Below, in pieces: positions 52,897-62,302 of a stretch of 64,000 nucleotides of DNA (positions within the stretch are counted from its first letter, which is position 1; each line of letters begins with the position of its first letter). The position numbers and the translations under genes are program-made. This stretch comes from Balneolaceae bacterium (GTDB lineage: Bacteria > Bacteroidota > Rhodothermia > Balneolales > Balneolaceae), in NCBI GenBank assembly GCA_017640605.1, contig JAEPQH010000001.1:124001-188000 (forward strand). The letters run 5' to 3'. The notes below the pieces were generated by a model. It was given only the letters and a program-made list of their open reading frames with translations. It searched no databases and was not told the DNA's origin.

Positions 52897-54105
52897 TTAT
52901 TCATGACGAATGGCATCGATAGGATCTAATCGCGCTGCACGCCAGGCCGGATAGGTTCCAAAAGTTACTCCAATTATCACTGCTAAAATCAAGATAATGA
53001 GAACCGACAGAGGATTCACCACTACACTAAATTCAATATTTACAAGTGAGTTGACCAACGGAACAAAAATCAATACGCCAAGCATACCAACAATCCAACC
53101 TAGGCATGAACCAACCATAGAAATGGTAATCGACTCCGACATAAACTGCATGACAATATCTTTACTTTTAGCCCCACTCGCTTTTCTAATACCGATTTCT
53201 TTGGTACGCTCGGTTACTGATATCAATAATACATTCATGATACCAATTCCTCCTACAAGCACAGAGATACCGGTTATTGCGCCCATTATCAGTTTAAACA
53301 ATAAGATTCCCTCACTCAGCTGATCTACCCAAAAATCATCTTTTATCAAACTGAAAGCTTCAGCTCCTTGGTCGAATTCCTCATCAAGCCATTGCTTAAT
53401 TTCCTGCTCGATAATCGGGATTTCTTCTACATTTGCAACTTTCATGGTGATTGACGGATACGCTTGGCCGGAGGCATCAAATGCTGTAATTGGTATTAAT
53501 GCCCGCGGACTTTCCATTGGTAATTGTATAGTTCCAATGATTTTAAAATCCGTTTGGTTTATGGAGACTATTTCCCCAATCACGGTATTAGAATCGGCTA
53601 AATTGGATACAAAATGATTGTTAACCAACATCACATTAGCAGCAGAGTCTACTTCTGAACGCGTAAACATTCTCCCATTTATTAATTCAAAATCCGGCAG
53701 TAATTGATCGGCGTTATCTAACGATCCATGCAGAAAAAGACCAATGGTAGAATCCTGAATGGAGGCTTCAGTAGTTCGCATAGCTACATATTCAACAATG
53801 GCTTTGGTATCGTACAATTCTTCGATGTAGCGGGCGTGCTTGTAGCTCAATTTTGGCCGGTTTTGTACTGCTACACTAATCCCGTTTCGCATAACTCGTG
53901 CGTTCGAACTTATTGTAAATGATTGTACCGTAGTGGTTTTGGAGAGTTGATCACGTGCTGCTTTTTCTAATCCATCACCTAAGGCAAGGATACCTACCAA
54001 AGCGGCAACCCCGATTATTATACCTAACGTTGAAAGTAATGTGTGCAATGGATTAGCCCGAATATTATCTATTGCGATGCGGGCAGAATTAAAAAATTGA
54101 TTCAT
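52897..54105 (-). CDS. MacB-like ABC transporter permease (FtsX family)
   Basis: A 402-aa inner-membrane permease: one N-terminal helix (ALHTLLSTLGIIIGVAALVGI, 20-40), a ~220-aa periplasmic MacB_PCD domain (YAMRTTEASIQDSTIGLFLHG, LLPDFELINGRMFTRSEVDS), and three C-terminal helices with the FtsX motif GGIGIMNVLLISVTERTKEI (about 288-307), then GIRKASGAKSKDIVMQFMSE. MacB-type exporters use mechanotransmission to move lipoproteins, peptides or macrolides. The ATP-binding partner is not in this window. It ends in the standard YPAWRAARLDPIDAIRHE. Confidence 0.92.
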   Translation of the reverse strand: MNQFFNSARIAIDNIRANPLHTLLSTLGIIIGVAALVGILALGDGLEKAARDQLSKTTTVQSFTISSNARVMRNGISVAVQNRPKLSYKHARYIEELYDTKAIVEYVAMRTTEASIQDSTIGLFLHGSLDNADQLLPDFELINGRMFTRSEVDSAANVMLVNNHFVSNLADSNTVIGEIVSINQTDFKIIGTIQLPMESPRALIPITAFDASGQAYPSITMKVANVEEIPIIEQEIKQWLDEEFDQGAEAFSLIKDDFWVDQLSEGILLFKLIMGAITGISVLVGGIGIMNVLLISVTERTKEIGIRKASGAKSKDIVMQFMSESITISMVGSCLGWIVGMLGVLIFVPLVNSLVNIEFSVVVNPLSVLIILILAVIIGVTFGTYPAWRAARLDPIDAIRHE

Positions 54106-54158
54106 CGAATATATATTTTGATGAATCGACTACGAAGCTGTATTACTTCTGTTTCGGC

Positions 54159-54632
54159 TTATTTCACTTGTATGGTGTGCGAATGTAACTCTGCATTGAA
54201 AGAAAAATGTGAATCAGACCAAGAAGCAGGACCAAACCGTCCACGAGCATTGTTTGAAAAACCGTAACGCTCTTTTGGAATCCCTAGGAGATTGGTATCG
54301 AGTTTACCATTCGCATTTTTATCATGATACACGGCAATTGCATACTCACCAAATGGTAGCTCATCTACTTGCCAATCTACTACGGTGCTATCTACTGATA
54401 AAACTACCGCATACATTGGATCTACGGTATATGTGTCCTGAGAGTTAAATACCGCAATTCTGAGCTCACCCTCAGCTTTTGCCAAACCTTCTACGGTTAA
54501 ATAAAAGCTCGCTGTTTTTTCAGTAATATAGTCTGGGCGTTCTTGCGCCACGCTATCTGAATTTAGGGATCCAACGATTCCCACAAATAATAAAATGAAT
54601 TGAATCATTTTCGACTTCAACTTCAATTGCAC
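54159..54632 (-). CDS. DUF2141 domain secreted protein
   Basis: A 157-aa exported protein (leader FILLFVGIVGSLNSDSVAQ). The DUF2141 domain is evident: FYLTVEGLAKAEGELRIAVF (about 43-62), VDELPFGEYAIAVYHDKNAN (about 90-109), then GKLDTNLLGIPKERYGFSNN (110-129) and a final Phe-Asn-Ala strand. This family is common in Bacteroidota-type and proteobacterial periplasm. The Asp/Asn-rich turn (HDKNANGKLDTN) looks like a Ca-binding loop. Function unknown. Confidence 0.9.
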   Translation of the reverse strand: MQLKLKSKMIQFILLFVGIVGSLNSDSVAQERPDYITEKTASFYLTVEGLAKAEGELRIAVFNSQDTYTVDPMYAVVLSVDSTVVDWQVDELPFGEYAIAVYHDKNANGKLDTNLLGIPKERYGFSNNARGRFGPASWSDSHFSFNAELHSHTIQVK

Positions 54633-54708
54633 TCTCGCGATATTTTTTGATGAATGTTAGTTTTGAATTGCAACTCTAAATTTGGGCAAATCATTCTGTA
54701 GGAATGAA

Positions 54709-55770
54709 TTATAATTCTGGTTCCCAAGCTAAAAACTCCTCACACTTAACCAGATTATTGTCAATCCATGGGGTTACTTCGGGTAACATAGAATTTTGAA
54801 AAGACAAATAAACCATCGGCTTAACAAAATCATTTTGATAAACTTGCACCATATATGGTAAATATTGTTCCACAAAGAATGAATCCAAACCATTATTATC
54901 ATGATCAGCCAATTGTTCCAAAATCATTGAATAACCATTTGCTATAAAGTCTATTTCCGATTCAAACTCACCTTCGGTATGTTTTTGAGCACTAAACCCC
55001 ATCAACAACATTTCATACATCGTAAATCCACTATCCATAGCCCCTCCTAAGAATAAATTCACTTCTATTCTACCAGTATCTTCATTCTTTTTTGCTTGAT
55101 TGAATATAGCCTGTATCGCGTCATACGTTTGAAGTGTTCGAGGAGAATCTTGTTCTATTTGGATAAAATATGTATAAGCAAATAATGCCGGAATATGATT
55201 TCTTTGGTCGTGATAAATTCTACCCAATAATAAATGACTACTAGCATGGCCAAAATTTACTCGAATTGCATTTTGTAGACTAACTATTGCTTCATCAACT
55301 TCCCCTAGATTCAATAAGGTAATTGCAAGACTGTAATGCGCTAAATGGAATTCATTATTTAACAGTATTGCTTTTTGAAATGCCTTTTTTGCTCGATTCG
55401 GGTAGCCTGCATGATCCAGTTCAATGCCCTGTATGTGATAAAACGACGCTCTATTTGGTGCATCGATAGTTTGCCCTCTTTTTACAAGCTCTAAACTTGT
55501 TTTTGAGTTACCGAGCGTACTTTCAGTCATTGCCAACTCATAAATTACTTCTGATGAATTTGGGTTTGCCTCGAGCAATTCAGAGAATATATCCTTGGCT
55601 TTTCGATAATTACCCAAATCATATTCATTTATAGCGCGATTATACTCTTCGATTTCAATTTCATTCAACTCTTCATTATGATACAAAGTTGATGGTTCTG
55701 TTACTTTATAAAGCGATGAAGTTGAACAACCGATTATTAAAAAAGGAAATAAACAGAATAAAATTCTCAT
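54709..55770 (-). CDS. TPR lipoprotein
   Basis: A 353-aa lipoprotein (leader LFCLFPFLIIGC, lipobox IIGC). Several TPR units: EYNRAINEYDLGNYRKAKDI (about 42-61), SEVIYELAMTESTLGNSKTS, RAKKAFQKAILLNNEFHLA, and YSLAITLLNLGEVDEAIVSL, then LGRIYHDQRNHIPALFAYTY, about five TPRs over residues 40-200. The C-terminal third (VNLFLGGAMDSGFTMYEMLL, FVEQYLPYMVQVYQNDF) is not TPR and ends in LEWEPEL-like acidic sequence. It probably is a periplasmic protein-interaction scaffold. Partner unknown. Confidence 0.83.
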   Translation of the reverse strand: MRILFCLFPFLIIGCSTSSLYKVTEPSTLYHNEELNEIEIEEYNRAINEYDLGNYRKAKDIFSELLEANPNSSEVIYELAMTESTLGNSKTSLELVKRGQTIDAPNRASFYHIQGIELDHAGYPNRAKKAFQKAILLNNEFHLAHYSLAITLLNLGEVDEAIVSLQNAIRVNFGHASSHLLLGRIYHDQRNHIPALFAYTYFIQIEQDSPRTLQTYDAIQAIFNQAKKNEDTGRIEVNLFLGGAMDSGFTMYEMLLMGFSAQKHTEGEFESEIDFIANGYSMILEQLADHDNNGLDSFFVEQYLPYMVQVYQNDFVKPMVYLSFQNSMLPEVTPWIDNNLVKCEEFLAWEPEL

Positions 55771-55813
55771 ACAATGACATTTACTAATTAACTATAGCAT
55801 AATAAGTAATTTA

Positions 55814-56152
55814 TCATAGTAATTTCTTCCCATTTTCAATTTCTTTATCCGGAACAGCAAGTATTACATGGCCATTATCGTCGTAAAATCCGGTAATTAA
55901 ACATTGCGACATAAACGGCCCAATCTGCTTCGCAGGAAAGTTAACTACCCCTATAACTTGTTTCCCTAACAACTGTTCCTTCGAATAATGATGGGTTAAT
56001 TGAGCCGATGATTTTCTTTGGCCAATTTCATTCCCAAAATCTACAATTAATTTATAGGAAGGATTGCGGGCTTCGGGGAAATCATCAACCTTGATGATTG
56101 TCCCCACCCGCAATTCTACTTGCTCAAATTCTTGCCAAGAGATTTCTTTCAT
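55814..56152 (-). CDS. csaA: CsaA-like tRNA-binding domain protein
   Basis: A 112-aa OB-fold protein of the CsaA family. QVELRVGTIIKVDDFPEARN (10-29, with the usual RVGT strand and the conserved Pro-Glu-Ala), PSYKLIVDFGNEIGQRKSSA (31-50), GKQVIGVVNFPAKQIGPFMS (63-82) and LITGFYDDNGHVILAVPD (84-101) are hallmark segments. In Bacillus CsaA is a protein-export chaperone; related domains bind tRNA. The cytosolic role here is not tested. Short intergenic distance (~30 bp) suggests co-expression with the flanking genes, all on the minus strand. Confidence 0.92.
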   Translation of the reverse strand: MKEISWQEFEQVELRVGTIIKVDDFPEARNPSYKLIVDFGNEIGQRKSSAQLTHHYSKEQLLGKQVIGVVNFPAKQIGPFMSQCLITGFYDDNGHVILAVPDKEIENGKKLL

Positions 56153-56181
56153 TATTCGGTAGAACTATCAGAACTAGTTAA

Positions 56182-57438
56182 TTATTTAATTAGAGTCATC
56201 GAGCGAGTCAATCGAATTCCTAATTCTGGTTGTTCCAATACATAGTAGTATAAACCACTTGATAAGCCTGTTGCCGAAAAACTTACCTGATACGAACCAG
56301 CCGGTTTTATCTCGTTCACAAGATCTGTTACTTTACGACCTAACATGTCATAAATGGCGAGCTTAGTTAATCCGGTTTGCTGTACGTTAAAAGAAATAGA
56401 TGTACTAGGATTGAATGGATTTGGATAATTCTGAGAAAGACTTAATGAGTTAGGTTGGTCATTATTCAGCTCCGAAGATGTAGTATTTTCATAGGTATAC
56501 ACTCTTCGTGATTCCGGCTCAAAAGCATTGCCACTTGCATATTCATACGTTCTGGTCGAAATTTCGCCATCTTCATATTCAAATAGATACCGCTCTTCAT
56601 CCTGCCACTCCGTATCGTACCAGCCTTCTGTTAGCAGCTCAACAACCTGATCATTGTTTTTGAACATGGTAATTCTTTCGAATGGTATCCATTCTTCAGT
56701 CGCAAAATAATATTCATCATTGTATACATCGAAGAACTGGAAATCGGTGAATGCGAATTGCAATAATTGAACAACGGTAATATCGAAATAGGTATATCGA
56801 TCGATAAATTCTGCGTAGATATAGTGCTCAATATAATTACCATCTCTCAGCAAGGCGTAGTCGCCGGCAATCACTCCAGATTCCCCCTCACTCGGATAGT
56901 CGTAGTAGTTTATAATTTCAATACTATCAGCGGTATGAGGTACAAATTCTACACGATCGTAATAGAAATCCTCTCCATCATCTTCTACAATTACCACAGA
57001 ATCCAGCATGGAAAAATCGTTGTTGTAGTAAAATTTCTGCTCATATTTATACCCACCTTCAACCGACTCTTCTACAAACTCAGTGAGCAGACCATTGCTA
57101 TTTAGTTTGATGATGCTCTCCGAAACCTTGACAAATGTATCACCGGATTTGAAATAAGTTTCATCTGTAATTACTGTTCGATCTTCATTATAGCTTAGAT
57201 CGTGGCGTTCAAAAACCATCCACTCATTATTGTTAAAATAATCGACCGTAAAACTACTAATCCCTCGATCAATACTACTCTTTTGTTTCAGTATCGAACT
57301 TAAAGGAGCACTGTTCAATTTCTCTATTATTTTTTGCGTTCCACGTGTGTTCTTGTCCCCTCTTTCTTGTGCTTCAATTCCTGTGCTTAATAGCAGGCCC
57401 AGAAGTACACAAATGACCCCTATTTTTGTTGATTTCAT
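56182..57438 (-). CDS. Secreted protein with C-terminal sorting domain
   Basis: A 418-aa exported protein (leader KIGVICVLLGLLLSTGIEAQ). The central ~280 residues repeat beta-strands with Tyr, Asp and Phe: MVFERHDLSYNEDRTVITDE, YFATEEWIPFERITMFKNND, DGEISTRTYEYASGNAFEPE. These resemble the 'YD..g.....' strands of secreted Bacteroidota proteins. The tail is a type-IX-like sorting domain: LSQNYPNPFNPSTSISFNVQ, IYDMLGRKVTDLVNE, VSFSATGLSSGLYYYVLEQ and basic LTRSMTLIK. Fourth such protein in the window. Function unknown. Confidence 0.78.
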   Translation of the reverse strand: MKSTKIGVICVLLGLLLSTGIEAQERGDKNTRGTQKIIEKLNSAPLSSILKQKSSIDRGISSFTVDYFNNNEWMVFERHDLSYNEDRTVITDETYFKSGDTFVKVSESIIKLNSNGLLTEFVEESVEGGYKYEQKFYYNNDFSMLDSVVIVEDDGEDFYYDRVEFVPHTADSIEIINYYDYPSEGESGVIAGDYALLRDGNYIEHYIYAEFIDRYTYFDITVVQLLQFAFTDFQFFDVYNDEYYFATEEWIPFERITMFKNNDQVVELLTEGWYDTEWQDEERYLFEYEDGEISTRTYEYASGNAFEPESRRVYTYENTTSSELNNDQPNSLSLSQNYPNPFNPSTSISFNVQQTGLTKLAIYDMLGRKVTDLVNEIKPAGSYQVSFSATGLSSGLYYYVLEQPELGIRLTRSMTLIK

Positions 57439-57497
57439 AGTGATAGTATTTATAGTTAATCAGTTGTTTAAAGGATAGTTTCTTAGTAACAATGTTA

Positions 57498-57535
57498 CAA
57501 AAAAAGCCTGCCTCCTAAAATAGAAGACAGGCTAA
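57498..57535 (-). terminator. Terminator after glnA (minus strand)
   Basis: On the minus strand AGCCTGTCTTC (57533-57523) pairs with GGAGGCAGGCT (57515-57505, with G-U pairs) and is followed by a run of seven T residues. It lies about 28 bp after the glnA stop codon. Confidence 0.88.
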
Positions 57536-57560
57536 TAACTTCGATAAGTAAGCGATTATT

Positions 57561-58574
57561 TTAGTCGGTAACAGTTTTTACTGTTTTAATTATCCGAGCA
57601 GCCACTTTATATGGATCTGCATTGGATGCAGGTCTGCGATCTTCCAAATAACCACTCCATCCGTGTGTAGCTGTGTAAACAGGAATACGAATTGAAGCAC
57701 CACGATCTGATACACCATATGAGAACTGATCGATAGCTGCCGTTTCATGATCTCCGGTTAAACGTTGATCGTTATCGGCACCATAAACTGCAATATGCTC
57801 ATCTACTACATTTCTGAATGCTTCGCATACTTTTTCGATCTTTTCTTTCGATCCAGCAGTACGAATATATTCGTTCGAGAAGTTTGCATGCATTCCCGAA
57901 CCATTCCAGTCAGTTTTGCCTAGTGGTTTTGGGTGATATTCAATGTAAAGACCATATTTTTCTGAAAGTCTTTCCATTAGAAAACGTGCAACCCAGATTT
58001 GGTCACCGGCTGATTTCGCTCCTTTAGCAAAAATCTGCCATTCCCACTGTCCGGCAGCAACCTCACCGTTTGTACCTTCAACATTTAAGCCGGCATCTAA
58101 ACAAATATCTAAATGCTCATCTTTAAAGGCACGGCCGAAGGCGTTTTGCCCGCCAACGCCACAGTAGTATGGACCTTGAGGTCTTGGATATCCATTTGCC
58201 GGAAAGCCTAATGGTAAATTTGTATCCAAATCCATTAGAAAATATTCTTGTTCGAAACCGAACCAGAAATCTTCGTCTTCATCGTCGATAGTAGCTCGGC
58301 CATTAGACTCATGTGGAGTGCCATCGGCATTTAGTACCTCGGTCATAACCAAGTACCCGTTACGTACTTCCGGATCTTCAAAAATAGCAACCGGATTCAA
58401 TAAACAATCGGAGCTTCCTCCTTCAGCTTGCAGGGTAGAACTCCCGTCGAACGACCATTCCGGGCAATCTTCCAACTTTCCGCTGAAATCACGCACAATT
58501 TTAGTTTTACTTCTTAGCGATTGAGTGGGTTTATAACCATCCAACCAAATGTATTCGAGTTTTGCGAACGCCAT
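57561..58574 (-). CDS. glnA: Glutamine synthetase, eukaryote-like type II (GSII)
   Basis: Makes glutamine from glutamate, ammonia and ATP in the cytosol. At 337 aa it is the short GSII form, not the ~470-aa GSI of most bacteria. The beta-Grasp domain has LEYIWLDGYKPTQSLRSKTK (6-25) and PEWSFDGSSTLQAEGGSSDC (38-57). The ATP-grasp-like catalytic part has FGFEQEYFLMD (about 107-117), GPYYCGVGGQNAFGRAFKDE (133-152), NGEVAAGQWEWQIF (168-181) and GSGMHANFSNE (about 229-239). No adenylylation-site region is present as in GSI. Divergent from menA, with a carbon-control-like palindrome between. Confidence 0.94.
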   Translation of the reverse strand: MAFAKLEYIWLDGYKPTQSLRSKTKIVRDFSGKLEDCPEWSFDGSSTLQAEGGSSDCLLNPVAIFEDPEVRNGYLVMTEVLNADGTPHESNGRATIDDEDEDFWFGFEQEYFLMDLDTNLPLGFPANGYPRPQGPYYCGVGGQNAFGRAFKDEHLDICLDAGLNVEGTNGEVAAGQWEWQIFAKGAKSAGDQIWVARFLMERLSEKYGLYIEYHPKPLGKTDWNGSGMHANFSNEYIRTAGSKEKIEKVCEAFRNVVDEHIAVYGADNDQRLTGDHETAAIDQFSYGVSDRGASIRIPVYTATHGWSGYLEDRRPASNADPYKVAARIIKTVKTVTD

Positions 58575-58691
58575 GTGAACTTTATTTTTTTATGAGATTC
58601 GTTAAAAAATCAAAACAAATATAACGCACTTTTTTTAAAACACTCAATTAAATTAACCAATTAGTTTTCCACATATTAAAAATGATGGCAT

Positions 58692-58704
58692 AAAAGCGCT
58701 TTCA
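58692..58704. promoter_or_regulatory. Palindromic operator-like site between glnA and menA
   Basis: AAAAGCGCTTTCA reads TGAAAGCGCTTTT on the other strand, matching the site upstream of pckA over 13 bp. It lies 118 bp before the glnA start and about 143 bp before menA, so it could control either or both. See the pckA entry for the comparison with LacI/CcpA-type operators. Confidence 0.5.
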
Positions 58705-58846
58705 TAGCCAATTTTTTTTCAAGACTTAATAAATTCAACCTCATCATTCAGCCTAGATCAGGCATTTTTTACTAAATAATCTGGTTTAACTACTTAATTA
58801 AGCTTTCTATCTTTTTACTACTTATTCACATCAAACTTTAGAGTAA

Positions 58847-59743
58847 TTGTCTTCTACTACGCAATCTAAGATTAATATTTGGGTTCAGGCTGCCCGCCCG
58901 AAAACACTTGCAGCTGCATTTACCCCTGTACTTATTGGCGCAGCTATTGCATTGCATGATGGCGCTTTCCAGGCTATTGTTACTTTTGTAGCCCTTTGGT
59001 GTGCTTTTCTGATTCAAATTGGAACCAACTTTGCCAACGATTATTTCGATTTTATTAAAGGCGCCGATACCGACGAACGCATTGGCTTCGAGCGAGCTAC
59101 TGCTGCCGGATTAATCGCTCCAAAAACGATGTTGCAAGCCACTATTTTGGTAATGGCTGTCGCATTTTTTTCCGGTTTGTATTTGGTATGGATTGGCGGC
59201 TGGACTATTCTAATTATCGGAGTTTTATCTCTCATCTTCGGAATACTTTATACCGGCGGGCCTTTTCCCCTCGGTTACAATGGATTAGGAGATGTTTTTG
59301 TATTTATTTTTTTCGGAATTGTAGCTGTGATGACTACCTATTATGTAAATGCTCTGGAATGGTCGGAAGCAACATTTTGGGCATCGTTAGCGGTTGGTGC
59401 GCTTTGCACAAATATATTGGTTATCAACAATTTGCGTGATGTAGAACAAGATGCTAAAGTAGGCAAACGCACGCTTGGTGTTTTATTTGGCGAAACTGCT
59501 TTAAAGTTTGAATACACCCTAATGCTGGCCCTTGCGTTTGCAATTCCTCCACATTTTCACGTTCAATTAGATTATGCTATTTGGATCTATTTACCCTTCC
59601 TTTCTTTGCCTTTAGCGCTCTTTCATTTACGTAAAGTTTGGACAGAAACTCATAAGCCAAATTTGAATAAAGTTTTGGAACAAACAGCACAATTGATGGC
59701 TATATACGGCATCCTTTTTTCGATGGGGGTAATTCTTAGCTAA
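58847..59743 (+). CDS. menA: 1,4-Dihydroxy-2-naphthoate polyprenyltransferase
   Basis: Integral membrane prenyltransferase that attaches the polyprenyl tail to DHNA in menaquinone synthesis. It probably starts at TTG (58847) and has 298 aa. The two Asp-rich motifs are NDYFDFIKGADTDERIG (about 66-82, divalent-metal/pyrophosphate binding) and NNLRDVEQDAKVGKRTLGV (about 194-212). Eight or nine transmembrane helices are distributed as in UbiA proteins; AARPKTLAAAFTPVLIGAAI (14-33) is a classic MenA start. Followed directly by menC (1-nt overlap). Confidence 0.95.
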   Translation: MSSTTQSKINIWVQAARPKTLAAAFTPVLIGAAIALHDGAFQAIVTFVALWCAFLIQIGTNFANDYFDFIKGADTDERIGFERATAAGLIAPKTMLQATILVMAVAFFSGLYLVWIGGWTILIIGVLSLIFGILYTGGPFPLGYNGLGDVFVFIFFGIVAVMTTYYVNALEWSEATFWASLAVGALCTNILVINNLRDVEQDAKVGKRTLGVLFGETALKFEYTLMLALAFAIPPHFHVQLDYAIWIYLPFLSLPLALFHLRKVWTETHKPNLNKVLEQTAQLMAIYGILFSMGVILS

Positions 59744-60813
59744 TGTTTTCTGTGCACGCCTACAAGATTCCGTTTTCTTCTCCTTTTCAACTCGCGGGTA
59801 AGCGCTTTGAGACTCGCAAAGGCCTCATTCTCTCTTTTACGGATGGAGATGTAACTGCTTACGGAGAAGTAGCTCCCCTGCCCGGCTTTTCAAGCGAATC
59901 TTTAGAGGAAATACTGACTGTACTCTTACAAAATCAACGTGAGCTTGATAACGCATTCCGAAATGGTGAAAGCGGTCAGTTGCTTTCCGTATTGCATAGT
60001 ATTCATAAAATTCCATCGCTTTCATTTGGATTGGATACCCTTCAAGCGGATTACCTTGCAAAAAAAGCAGGAGTTTCATTATGCGAGCATCTCTTTGGTC
60101 GGCCCTTTGTCTCTCCAAAAGTAAATGCAACCTTAGGCATTCAAGACCTTGAGAAAGCACTCAAATCTGCCGATAACATCTACAATGATGGATTCCGTAC
60201 TTTTAAAATTAAAGTAGGATCCGATCATAAGAGAGAGATTGAGTTAATTCAAAGATTACGAGAGAAATTTCCGGAGATTCAAATCCGGATTGATGCCAAT
60301 CAAGCCTGGCAAACAGAAGAAGCCGTTAAAAAGCTTACAGATTTTTCGAAGTATAATATTGAGTATTGCGAGCAACCGGTAGATAAACATGATATCGATG
60401 GCATGAAAAAAATTACGGCATCACATATTGTTCCTATTGCGGCAGATGAAGCTGTTCGTTCTATTCGCGACGCTAAATTGCTGATTCAAGAAAAAGCTTG
60501 CAACCTTTTGATACTTAAACCCGCTTTATTCGGCAGAATTGGAGATTTGATCGTAACAAAAGAATGGGCTAACACTCATTCCATACACGTTGTATTAACA
60601 ACAGCGTTTGATAGTATTATAGGAAGGACAATAACCGCAGTATTGGCATCGGGTCTGGGTTCCGACAACAGGGCTCATGGCTTAGCTACCAGCAAGTTTC
60701 TTAATGAACCCTACAGATTACCGAATGAGGTTCATGCTGGCAAATACGTACTGCCAGATGGTGCGGGAATTACTCATTCCATAGATTTATCCTATTTCAA
60801 AAAAATAGCCTGA
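59743..60813 (+). CDS. menC: o-Succinylbenzoate synthase
   Basis: Enolase-superfamily enzyme that dehydrates SHCHC to o-succinylbenzoate. At 356 aa it has the expected size. The catalytic set is clear: Lys157 in FKIKVG (154-159), Asp184 in IRIDANQAW (181-189), Glu210 in YCEQPVD (208-214), Asp235 in AADEAV (233-238) and Lys259 in LILKP (256-260). The capping domain (1-115) carries FSSPFQLAGKRFETRKGLIL (11-30). It is co-operonic with menA and menE. Confidence 0.95.
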   Translation: MFSVHAYKIPFSSPFQLAGKRFETRKGLILSFTDGDVTAYGEVAPLPGFSSESLEEILTVLLQNQRELDNAFRNGESGQLLSVLHSIHKIPSLSFGLDTLQADYLAKKAGVSLCEHLFGRPFVSPKVNATLGIQDLEKALKSADNIYNDGFRTFKIKVGSDHKREIELIQRLREKFPEIQIRIDANQAWQTEEAVKKLTDFSKYNIEYCEQPVDKHDIDGMKKITASHIVPIAADEAVRSIRDAKLLIQEKACNLLILKPALFGRIGDLIVTKEWANTHSIHVVLTTAFDSIIGRTITAVLASGLGSDNRAHGLATSKFLNEPYRLPNEVHAGKYVLPDGAGITHSIDLSYFKKIA

Positions 60814-60814
60814 C

Positions 60815-62302
60815 GTGTTTAAATCAAGATTACACATATTTGAATTCAAAAAATCCACTCCAGATTATGTATTTCTGGCTTCGAAGGATGGAATGTATAC
60901 GTATGGTGATCTTGAAAAATTCACAGCTTACTTCCAGGATATCCTAATCCGGAAATCCGATTCTTTGAAATGGCCCGTCGCTTTTTTGTCTGACTCCAGC
61001 GACATGCTGGTGCTCTCAATTGCAGCGTGTTGGCAACTCGGCGTTCCCTTTATACCTCTAGATCCAAAACTACCCCAGGCCGAACTTGAGGAACAAATCG
61101 CATCACTTAGTCCAAGCCTGATATTTTGTGATTCTAAAAATCGAAGCCGATTAACCGGAGATGATGTCATCCACATGGATGAGAACTATTTTATCAATGC
61201 ATTCACATTTGATGCACGAAATGTTGAACTCCCAAATCCTGCAAAAATTGATAAAGAAGAATGCTTTGGGTATTTCTTTACTTCCGGCACATCGGGTAAA
61301 CCAAAAATTGTACCGCTAAAACGCCGACAAATGTTCTCTGCGGCTAAGTCATCGGCTCGCAATCTACGGCCCGATCCTAATCACTTTTGGTTGTTATGTT
61401 TACCTCTCAATCACATTGGTGGCATTTCTATCATCCTACGTTCATTGATTTATGGAACCGGAGTTTATCGTTTAGACATTTTTCATGAGGAAATGATTAA
61501 GGAATTTTTGGCGGAAAATACGCGATTTCAAGCCGCTTCGTTGGTCCCAACAATGCTTAAACGATTACTTGAAGATCCTTTTTTCCGAACGCATCCCGGC
61601 TTCAAAGCGGTGTTGTTAGGTGGTGGGCCTTCCAACGAAACACTACTCCGAAAAGCTGTTGAGCGTGGAATTCCAATGATATCAAGTTATGGGATGACGG
61701 AAACATGTGCTCAAATTGTTGCGAATCCAATGCTGGTGCCCTCCGGTACGTATATTCCAATCAAAAGTGTAGGTAAAATTTTCTCAGCCAATACTCTTGA
61801 AATACGAGATGTACACGGAAAGCGCCAACCCATGAATGAATCCGGGTTAATTTGGTTGAAAGGTCCACAAGTTTTTGATGGATACTATGGCAGCCAACAG
61901 CATGATGCATCTTTTGATGAAAAAGGCTGGTTTTGTACTGGCGATTACGGTCATTTAAATGGAAACGGGCATTTATTTATCGAATCCCGCCGCACTGATT
62001 TGATAGTATCCGGTGGCGAAAATATTAATCCATTTGAGGTGGAACAAGCCATTGAGGGACTAAAAGAAATCAAGGAAGCTGCAGTTCTTGGTGTGGAAGA
62101 TGATGAGTGGGGACAAAAAGTGGTTGCCGTTGTTACACTTGCTAACGGCATGCATCCGGATCTCGATTTGCTGAAAAATCAGCTAAAAGGAAAAATCGCT
62201 GATTTCAAATTACCCAAAGAACTACGCATTGTTGATCAACTCCCTAAAACTGCAACCGGTAAAGTAAAACGACGAGAACTATTGAAGATTCTTAAAAAGT
62301 AA
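60815..62302 (+). CDS. menE: o-Succinylbenzoate-CoA ligase
   Basis: Adenylate-forming ligase that joins CoA to OSB before ring closure by MenB. It probably starts at GTG (60815), 1 nt after the menC stop. FFTSGTSGKPKIVPL (about 150-164) is the P-loop; SSYGMTETCAQIVANP (about 289-304), FCTGDYGHLNGNGHLFIESR (about 370-389), and VSGGENINPFEVEQAIEG (about 395-412) follow. The final LPKTATGKVKRRELLKIL holds the catalytic Lys. The 495-aa length is normal. An inverted repeat covers its stop codon. Confidence 0.95.
   Translation: MFKSRLHIFEFKKSTPDYVFLASKDGMYTYGDLEKFTAYFQDILIRKSDSLKWPVAFLSDSSDMLVLSIAACWQLGVPFIPLDPKLPQAELEEQIASLSPSLIFCDSKNRSRLTGDDVIHMDENYFINAFTFDARNVELPNPAKIDKEECFGYFFTSGTSGKPKIVPLKRRQMFSAAKSSARNLRPDPNHFWLLCLPLNHIGGISIILRSLIYGTGVYRLDIFHEEMIKEFLAENTRFQAASLVPTMLKRLLEDPFFRTHPGFKAVLLGGGPSNETLLRKAVERGIPMISSYGMTETCAQIVANPMLVPSGTYIPIKSVGKIFSANTLEIRDVHGKRQPMNESGLIWLKGPQVFDGYYGSQQHDASFDEKGWFCTGDYGHLNGNGHLFIESRRTDLIVSGGENINPFEVEQAIEGLKEIKEAAVLGVEDDEWGQKVVAVVTLANGMHPDLDLLKNQLKGKIADFKLPKELRIVDQLPKTATGKVKRRELLKILKK

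Noticed and set aside
58754-58780. GCCT-AGATC-AGGC followed by ATTTTTT upstream of menA, as an attenuator
   Set aside because: The stem is only 4 bp and unlikely to be stable. No competing structure was found.
59041-59235. Antisense open frames within menA and other strong genes
   Set aside because: These are shadows of the well-supported sense genes, with no independent motif, start context or domain.
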